Part shown: piece after piece, positions 6,053-11,503 of the stretch
Layout of the letters: the number at the start of each line of letters is the position of its first letter
Position numbering within the stretch: position 1 is the first letter of the stretch
NCBI GenBank assembly: GCA_049602715.1
Contig: JBMYRX010000057.1
Span: 1-11,503, forward strand
Direction: 5' to 3'
Source: GCA-2697345 sp049602715
GTDB lineage: Bacteria > Pseudomonadota > Alphaproteobacteria > Rhodobacterales > Rhodobacteraceae
DNA length: 11,503 bases
Made by a program: the position numbers and the translations under genes
The notes under the pieces: model-generated
What the model was told of the DNA's origin: nothing
What the model saw: the letters and a program-made list of their open reading frames with translations, nothing else
Database searches by the model: none

Positions 6053-7742
6053 ATTATTTCCACCCTCCTTTTATTTTGTTGTTGGTGCAATTCTTATATT
6101 ATTTTTTCAAAATAGAAAAATACGCAATTTAATTCTACTTATAACCCCTATCATAGCCGTTTGGCATATTTTTTCTTTACCTTTAGGTAAATTATTTGAA
6201 GTTGAACTATTTGGTTTCCAACTCGAACTGATGCGGATTGACAAATTATCCAGAATTTTTGGTGTTATTTTTTGTTTAGCCGCTTTTCTCGGGAACCTTT
6301 ATGCCGCTCATCTTAAGGATACCATTCAACAGGTAGCTTCATTGCTTTACTCTGGGGCAGCAATAGGTGCAGTTTTTGCTGGTGATCTAATAACATTATT
6401 TGTTTATTGGGAAGCTACAGCAATAACCTCCGTATTTCTTATTTGGGCTCGAGGTACAGAGGGAGCCTATTATGCAGGAATGCGTTACCTGGTCATACAA
6501 ATAGGGTCGGGATTACTATTACTTTGTGGCGTCTTACTCGTGTTTCGGGAAACAGGCTCGATAGAGTTTAATAAAATGACACTAAACTCTATTGGAACTC
6601 TTTTAATCTTTTTATCATTTGGGGTTAAGTGTGCGTTCCCGCTTTTGCACAACTGGCTTCAGGACAGTTACCCTGCTGCTACAGTAACTGGTACGGTAAT
6701 ACTTTCAGCCTTTACTACAAAATTGGCAGTATACGCTTTAGCTCGAGGATTTCCGGGTACCGAAATTTTGATATATATAGGAGCGGTAATGACACTTTTT
6801 CCCATTTTCTTCGCGGAAATAGAAAATGATCTAAGAAGAGTTTTAGCTTATAGTCTAAATAACCAATTAGGTTTTATGGTAGTCGGTATTGGGATAGGAA
6901 CGGAGCTTTCTCTAAACGGTACTGTTAGTCATGCGTTTGCTCATATACTGTATAAAGCTCTTCTTTTTATGGCAGTTGGGGCTGTCTTATTTCGCACTGG
7001 AACCTGTAAAGCATCGGAGCTTGGTGGTATTTATCGAACTATGCCTCGTACAGCAATATTCTGTTTAATAGGAGCCGCATCTATATCAGCATTTCCATTA
7101 TTTTCAGGGTTTGTAACAAAATCATTAATATTAGATGCTACTGCAAAAGGGCATTATACGATAATTTGGGCTGCCCTTATTTTTGCATCTGCCGGAGTAT
7201 TATCACATTCAGGTATTAAAATACCTTACTTCACTTTTTTTGGGAAAGATAGCGGGTTACGTCCCAAAGAAGCTCCAATCCATATGCAATTATCCATGGG
7301 TATCACGGCTGCGCTGTGTATTTTGATTGGAATAATGCCTTCGATACTTTATCCATGGCTTCCTTATCCCGTAGAATTTATTCCTTATACAACTAATCAT
7401 GTTATCTCACAATTACAGCTTCTTTTCTTCGCGCTCTTGGCATTCACCATTATAATGAAGTTAGGACTGCATCCCAAAGACAAGCGTTCAATAAACTTGG
7501 ATACTGATTGGGTATACCGTAAATTAATTCCAAGTGTGTTTAAAATAGTTTACGTTTTAACTAGCCCCAGCCTCAATAAATTAATCGATGGGTTAGCTTC
7601 CTTCAAGAGTATTATAGTCGGGAATTTAGTAAAATATTATGGCCCAGCTGGTCATCTTTCAAAGCTTTGGCCCACTGGAACTATGGTTTTGTGGGTAGCT
7701 ATCCTTTTACTAGCCTCACTCAGCCTCAGTTTTATTGCATAA
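6039..7742 (+). CDS. Third NuoL/M/N-family antiporter-like subunit with extended C-terminus
   Basis: The 567-residue polytopic protein is the third antiporter-like subunit. It keeps E125 in FVYWEATAITS, K197 and H204 in the seventh-helix region (GVKCAFPLLHNWLQD), K228 in FTTKLAVYALARGF, H298/H302/K306, and K361 in GFVTKSLIL. The stretch before the ninth helix reads AEIENDLRRVLAYS, with Arg where the sister subunits have Lys. After the antiporter core comes LDTDWVYRK (487-495), a mostly amphipathic stretch to about 545 and a last helix at 548-567. A tail of this sort recalls the long C-terminal extension of NuoL, but I cannot show homology. Classical Mrp has only two such subunits, so this one is extra. 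AAGGT lies about 6 bases before the ATG, and the gene overlaps the preceding one by 14 bases. It is the last gene of the operon. Confidence 0.87.
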   Translation: MTLIELFPPSFYFVVGAILILFFQNRKIRNLILLITPIIAVWHIFSLPLGKLFEVELFGFQLELMRIDKLSRIFGVIFCLAAFLGNLYAAHLKDTIQQVASLLYSGAAIGAVFAGDLITLFVYWEATAITSVFLIWARGTEGAYYAGMRYLVIQIGSGLLLLCGVLLVFRETGSIEFNKMTLNSIGTLLIFLSFGVKCAFPLLHNWLQDSYPAATVTGTVILSAFTTKLAVYALARGFPGTEILIYIGAVMTLFPIFFAEIENDLRRVLAYSLNNQLGFMVVGIGIGTELSLNGTVSHAFAHILYKALLFMAVGAVLFRTGTCKASELGGIYRTMPRTAIFCLIGAASISAFPLFSGFVTKSLILDATAKGHYTIIWAALIFASAGVLSHSGIKIPYFTFFGKDSGLRPKEAPIHMQLSMGITAALCILIGIMPSILYPWLPYPVEFIPYTTNHVISQLQLLFFALLAFTIIMKLGLHPKDKRSINLDTDWVYRKLIPSVFKIVYVLTSPSLNKLIDGLASFKSIIVGNLVKYYGPAGHLSKLWPTGTMVLWVAILLLASLSLSFIA

Positions 7743-7748
7743 ATCTGA
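7743..7748. other. Six-base gap between convergent operons, no terminator seen
   Basis: The stop of the third antiporter subunit (TAA, 7740-7742) and the stop of the dehydrogenase (complement of 7749-7751) are separated by only six bases. I see no GC-rich hairpin followed by a T-run on either strand around this point, so the two transcripts probably run into each other or end by Rho. Confidence 0.5.
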
Positions 7749-8684
7749 TCAATACCCCTTCACACGATCAACCTGATATAAAAAAGATTGGCCTGCTTCT
7801 CCTCGTATAATGTTTTCTGTAATAACTTTGCAAGATGTATCAGCTCTGGTAACGGAAGCTATATGTGGAGTTACGGTTACTTTCGGGTTTTTCCAATAAG
7901 GATGAGTTTTAGGAAGAGGTTCCTTCCTAAAAACATCTAAGGTGGCATGATGGATCTGTCCTGTTTCAATAGATTCTAATAACGCTGAATCGTCAATTAA
8001 ATGTCCACGACCCGGGTTAATTATTATAGAACCGGGCGGTATGGTCTTTAAAGTATTAGAATTTATTATATTAGCTGTCTCATCTGTTAATGGTAATAAT
8101 AATACCAAAATCTCAGCATAACTTAAAGCTTCAGACAAACCTTTAGTGCCAAAATATGTCTCAATATTCTTCAGATTAGTTTTTTTTCCTCTACTCCAAC
8201 CATGAACTTTAAAATTCAAATTAGTTAACGCATTTGCACAAGCTAAGCCTAAAGCACCTAAACCCAGTATGGTTACATTTCTATCACTAGCTAGAGGCGG
8301 ATACTTTTGACTTTGCCAAAGTCCATCTTGCATTTTCAAATATCCATCTAGATCTAAATGATGTCGCAACACATGCCCGGTTACCCATTCGACCATACCT
8401 TGAGTAAGGCCAATATCAACCATTCTGCATAATGGGACTTTTATAGTTCGGTTTCCAGTTATATTTTCGATACCGGCCCACAGGCTTAATACTGCCTTAA
8501 GTGACTTGAATTGACTAAAGTCTGTCAATCCACAACTGGGTGCGTAGACTATATACTCAGCATCAATATTATTAATATCAGTTGTCAATTCATAATCAAG
8601 GTTTGAGGTATCAAGTGTTTTTTTTAAAACCTCCCCATACTTTTTCCAATCCTTAGCACTAGCTGCAAATAGTATTATTGTCAT
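7749..8684 (-). CDS. ghrA: D-2-hydroxyacid dehydrogenase, GhrA-type (glyoxylate/hydroxypyruvate reductase A)
   Basis: The 311-residue cytosolic protein has the whole D-isomer-specific 2-hydroxyacid dehydrogenase layout. The Rossmann motif GLGALG is at 141-146. WSRGKK at 163-168 fits an NADPH-preferring enzyme of the GhrA group. The catalytic residues are R226 (NPGRGH), E255 (RKEPLP) and H274 (TPHIAS). The family reduces glyoxylate to glycolate or hydroxypyruvate to glycerate. The substrate here is inferred only from overall resemblance to GhrA, and a different 2-keto acid is possible. The ATG at 8684 has GAGGT (complement of 8691-8695) six bases upstream, inside the last codons of rodA. Only four bases separate it from rodA, so it is the third gene of the mrdA-rodA operon. 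There is no obvious functional link to cell-wall synthesis. Confidence 0.88.
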   Translation of the reverse strand: MTIILFAASAKDWKKYGEVLKKTLDTSNLDYELTTDINNIDAEYIVYAPSCGLTDFSQFKSLKAVLSLWAGIENITGNRTIKVPLCRMVDIGLTQGMVEWVTGHVLRHHLDLDGYLKMQDGLWQSQKYPPLASDRNVTILGLGALGLACANALTNLNFKVHGWSRGKKTNLKNIETYFGTKGLSEALSYAEILVLLLPLTDETANIINSNTLKTIPPGSIIINPGRGHLIDDSALLESIETGQIHHATLDVFRKEPLPKTHPYWKNPKVTVTPHIASVTRADTSCKVITENIIRGEAGQSFLYQVDRVKGY

Positions 8685-8688
8685 TTTT

Positions 8689-9828
8689 TTACCTCATCTT
8701 ATGGACATGCGCACTTTGCATCAAACCAAATGCACCTAGAAGCACTAACATTGATGAGCCACCATAACTAATTAAAGGTAATGGTACTCCAACTATTGGA
8801 GCATAACCCATAACCATAGCCATATTTGGTGCAAAATATAGAAAAAATGTTAAACCTATACCCATCGATAATAATGACGAAAAACGATCATTATTATTCA
8901 TAGCTGAAATCATACAAAAAACAACTACTAAACAGTACATACCTAAAACCGAAACTCCACCAATAAAACCAAACTCTTCAGCTAAAGTTGTAAATATAAA
9001 GTCAGTATGCTTTTCAGGTAAAAAATTTAATTGTGATTGGGTCCCTTGCATAAAACCTCTACCATTTAGTCCACCAGACCCCAAAGCAATCTTAGATTGT
9101 GTTATATGATATCCAGTCCCCATAGGGTCACTAGCGGGATCTAGAAAAGTATCGATTCGGTGATATTGGTATTCTCTTAATAAAGCCCAATCTGTTTCAC
9201 GAGATTTTAATATAGCGGCTATGAGACCAGAGGAGGAAACTACTACTCCAGCAAAATAAACCCAATGCACACCAGCCAAAAACATTAATCCTCCTCCACC
9301 ACAAAGAATTAATAAAGCCGTTCCCAGATCTGGCTGAGTTATTACCAAAGATACTGGTAACAGAATAATTATTATTGGTATTAACACCCAAAATGGCCTC
9401 GAAACCTTAGTTATGTCTAACCAATCATAATATGCAGCCAAGAAAACTATAGTTGTAATTTTAGTTAACTCGGAGGGTTGTATTCTTATAAAACCTAAAT
9501 CTAGCCACCTTTGCGCACCCATCCCAGATGCTCCAAAAAATTCTACTGCTATTAGTAAAATTACACTCACTACGTACATCAAGGCAGCAATATTTTTCCA
9601 AAACCAAATTGGACACATAGCAATAACTAATAAGGCAACCATGCCAACAAAAAAACGTTTTAACTGTGGTTCCACCCACGGCGTCCAAGAACCCCCAGCC
9701 ACAGAATAAAGCATTATGAAACCGATAGCGGCTATAGAAAAAATTAGAATTACTACAGGCCAGTTTAAATATAATATCTTGGAAAATCCTGAGGGTATTT
9801 GCTTCGTGTTATTCTCAAAAAAAGTCAA
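8689..9828 (-). CDS. rodA: RodA (MrdB), peptidoglycan glycosyltransferase of the elongasome
   Basis: The 379-residue SEDS-family membrane protein has about ten helices. Family landmarks are QRWLDLGFIRIQPSELTK (106-123), QPDLGTALLIL (165-175), LREYQYHRI (217-225), LPEKHTDFIFT (270-280), EEFG (284-287) and GVPLPLISYGGSS (347-359). W108 and D276 appear to correspond to W105 and D280, residues reported as critical in Bacillus subtilis RodA. RodA polymerises glycan strands from lipid II together with PBP2, whose gene precedes it by five bases; that pairing favours RodA over FtsW or SpoVE. The start is TTG at 9828. Its ribosome site is poor (only GGGA about 11 bases upstream), so translation is probably coupled to PBP2. 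The next in-frame Met (residue 39) would cut into the first helix. Confidence 0.95.
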   Translation of the reverse strand: MTFFENNTKQIPSGFSKILYLNWPVVILIFSIAAIGFIMLYSVAGGSWTPWVEPQLKRFFVGMVALLVIAMCPIWFWKNIAALMYVVSVILLIAVEFFGASGMGAQRWLDLGFIRIQPSELTKITTIVFLAAYYDWLDITKVSRPFWVLIPIIIILLPVSLVITQPDLGTALLILCGGGGLMFLAGVHWVYFAGVVVSSSGLIAAILKSRETDWALLREYQYHRIDTFLDPASDPMGTGYHITQSKIALGSGGLNGRGFMQGTQSQLNFLPEKHTDFIFTTLAEEFGFIGGVSVLGMYCLVVVFCMISAMNNNDRFSSLLSMGIGLTFFLYFAPNMAMVMGYAPIVGVPLPLISYGGSSMLVLLGAFGLMQSAHVHKMR

Positions 9829-9833
9829 CGTAG

Positions 9834-11503
9834 CTATAATCCCATTGTTTCTTTTGGATCAATTAATCTCATCTTTTTTAACTTCGAATTAATTCTGTTT
9901 CTTTGTGCCTCAGGGTATGAAGTTAACGGTGGGATTGAATTGTATTGTGCTGCTAATATTAAGTCTCGCGCTATTGGCGCGGCAGATGCTGATCCGCTTC
10001 CACCATGATCTACTATTACTGAAACAGCATATTTAGGATTTTTAAAAGGAGCATAGCCTACAAAAAGCGCATGGTCACGATATTTCCAGGGCTTATCTTC
10101 ATTCTTAGAAACACCATCTTCTCTTTCCGACCTAGATATCCCAGTAACCTGTGAGGTACCAGTTTTCCCGGCAAAATACTTACTCTTACTTTCTACTCGA
10201 CTTCCGTATGCTGTTCCTTTTTTACTATTGAGGACCGAATACATGCCGGTTTGGACTTTCTTTAAAGCTAATGGATCAATTCCTAAAGGATCAAATTTTT
10301 CTGTGGGCCTAGTAAGTCCAGAGTAAGACTTTATAAGTCTGGGTATTACTCGGCGATTTGTTGCTAACCTGGCAGTCATAACCGCCAATTGGAGTGGAGA
10401 AGTTAAAACATAACCTTGGCCAATACTAGCATTCAATGTATCACCTATCCTCCATTCTTCCCCTCTAGCCTGAGACTTCCACTCTCTATCCGGCATTAAC
10501 CCCTTGGTAACATTTGGCAGCGGTAGATCATGTTGTTCACCTACTCCTAGTCTTCTTGCCATCGCTGCAATTTTTGTAATTCCCACTCTTTGTGCCAACT
10601 CGTAATAATAATGGTCACAGGACTGCATCAAACTATTATGAAAATCTATCAGACCATGACCTCCTTTTTTCCAGCAATGAAATTTTTGCCCAGAAACTTC
10701 AGTGAAGCCAGTACAGTTTATCTTTTCATTTAATGATACGTTACCTGCTTCTAACGCCGCTAGAGCAACTATCATCTTAAACGTAGAACCAGGTGGGTAC
10801 TTTCCTTGAACTGACTTATTCCAGAGTGGTTTGTATGGATCTTCTAATAGAGCATTATAATCTTTATGAGAAATACCACCAACAAATTTATTTGGATTGA
10901 AAGTTGGTGCAGATGAAACAGCTAACAAGTCTCCATTCGTAACATCCATCACGACAGCTGACGCACTCAAACCAGATAACCTTTCTTGGACAAAATTTTG
11001 CAATCTAGTGTCTAATGTTAAACTTATATCAGCCCCATTTAAATGCCCAACTCTAGCAATTTCGCGCATTACTCTACCAACCGAGTTAACTTCTATCCTT
11101 TTATTACCAGCCTTACCTCTCAGTTGCTTATCCAACCTATTTTCTACACCCGTTTTACCAATCTCAAATTTAGGAATTTCTAATAAGGGATCCTTTGTTC
11201 CAATTAACCCAATATCATAATCTCTTTCCATTCGTTTTTTGTCACGCTCGTTTACAGCACCCACATAACCAATTATGTGCGAAAAATCGTTGGCTCGTGG
11301 ATAGAAACGATTCAAACCTACTTCAGGGGTTACACCCGGCAAAGAAGGTGAATTCACCGCTATACTGGTTAGATCCTCCCAAGTTATATTATCGACGACT
11401 GTAATCGGCAAAAGAGGGTTTCGTTTGATAATCTCAAGGGTTAAATCTTTTTTTCTTTTGTTTGAAAATTTTAAAATTTTTTGTAAATTTTCTAATAACT
11501 CTT
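9834..11503 (-). CDS. mrdA: Penicillin-binding protein 2 (MrdA), transpeptidase; 5' end outside the window
   Basis: The frame stays open to the window edge, so 555 residues of the C-terminal part are visible and the N-terminal membrane anchor is missing. A TTG at 11411 is an internal Leu, not the start: the 30 residues before it continue the pedestal (dimerisation) domain. That domain shows PGVTPEVGLNRFYP, NDFSHIIGYVG and KTGVENRLDKQLRG. The transpeptidase motifs are S-T-F-K (nucleophile Ser codon at 10785-10787), S-C-D (about 10614-10622) and K-T-G within GKTGTSQVTG (about 10158-10166). Asp in place of Asn in the second motif is normal for PBP2. The enzyme cross-links peptidoglycan in the periplasm during side-wall growth and works with RodA, encoded directly downstream. 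A PBP3/FtsI identity is unlikely given the rodA neighbour. Confidence 0.95.
   Translation of the reverse strand, partial: ELLENLQKILKFSNKRKKDLTLEIIKRNPLLPITVVDNITWEDLTSIAVNSPSLPGVTPEVGLNRFYPRANDFSHIIGYVGAVNERDKKRMERDYDIGLIGTKDPLLEIPKFEIGKTGVENRLDKQLRGKAGNKRIEVNSVGRVMREIARVGHLNGADISLTLDTRLQNFVQERLSGLSASAVVMDVTNGDLLAVSSAPTFNPNKFVGGISHKDYNALLEDPYKPLWNKSVQGKYPPGSTFKMIVALAALEAGNVSLNEKINCTGFTEVSGQKFHCWKKGGHGLIDFHNSLMQSCDHYYYELAQRVGITKIAAMARRLGVGEQHDLPLPNVTKGLMPDREWKSQARGEEWRIGDTLNASIGQGYVLTSPLQLAVMTARLATNRRVIPRLIKSYSGLTRPTEKFDPLGIDPLALKKVQTGMYSVLNSKKGTAYGSRVESKSKYFAGKTGTSQVTGISRSEREDGVSKNEDKPWKYRDHALFVGYAPFKNPKYAVSVIVDHGGSGSASAAPIARDLILAAQYNSIPPLTSYPEAQRNRINSKLKKMRLIDPKETMGL

Noticed and set aside
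2694..7742. Complex I (NADH dehydrogenase) operon
   Set aside because: The large subunits are NuoL/M/N-like, but there are no NuoA-J genes or flavin/iron-sulfur subunits, and the neighbours mrpE, F, G, B and C are specific to Mrp/MBH-type complexes.
9834..11411. PBP2 as a complete gene starting at the TTG at 11411
   Set aside because: The frame continues upstream to the window edge with plausible PBP2 sequence, and a start here would remove the N-terminal part of the pedestal and the membrane anchor.
1..11503. CRISPR array, insertion sequence, tRNA, prophage or defence genes
   Set aside because: I saw no regularly spaced repeats, transposase motifs, cloverleaf, phage or defence genes. The window is filled with core membrane and wall genes.

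Overview
The window is AT-rich bacterial DNA with tightly packed genes on two convergent strands. The left two thirds (151-7742, + strand) is one operon for a multisubunit Mrp/Mnh-type cation/proton antiporter. The right third (7749 to the window end, - strand) is the tail of an elongasome operon: penicillin-binding protein 2, RodA and a GhrA-type 2-hydroxyacid dehydrogenase. The adjacent PBP2 and RodA genes, their sequence style, the low GC and the antiporter gene set suggest a low-GC, probably marine alphaproteobacterium. This placement is inferred, because no rRNA or other taxonomic marker is present. TGA is used as a stop and TGG as Trp, so the code is standard.

Layout of the + strand. 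Positions 1-150 hold no gene, only a weak promoter candidate. Then come mrpE, mrpF, mrpG, a DUF4040/MbhD-MbhE-like protein equal to the C-terminal part of MrpA, mrpB, mrpC and mrpD. These are followed by a NuoL/MrpA-type antiporter subunit equal to the N-terminal part of MrpA, a small two-helix membrane protein, and a third NuoL/M/N-family subunit with a long C-terminal tail. Spacers are at most 19 bases and many junctions overlap, so this is surely one transcript. Classical MrpA is therefore split into two separately placed genes. The order E-F-G-A(C-term)-B-C-D is the order of the antiporter module in archaeal membrane-bound hydrogenase (MBH) operons, not of a classical mrpABCDEFG operon. 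Every part of a classical Mrp antiporter is present, plus one extra antiporter-like subunit and one uncharacterised small subunit.

Layout of the - strand, in transcription order: mrdA (PBP2, with its 5' end beyond the right edge of the window), rodA, then a ghrA-like dehydrogenase. PBP2 and RodA form the transpeptidase and glycosyltransferase pair that builds lateral wall peptidoglycan. The dehydrogenase looks like a translationally linked passenger gene. Its end lies only 6 bases from the end of the antiporter operon.

The points most worth a second look are these. The MrpA C-terminal gene has no ATG, GTG or TTG start that would keep its first helix, and appears to start at ATC (1263) behind a good Shine-Dalgarno site. 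The complex has an MBH-like split-MrpA layout with three antiporter-like subunits, all keeping the ion-path residues. The small two-helix protein sits inside the operon and has no assigned function.
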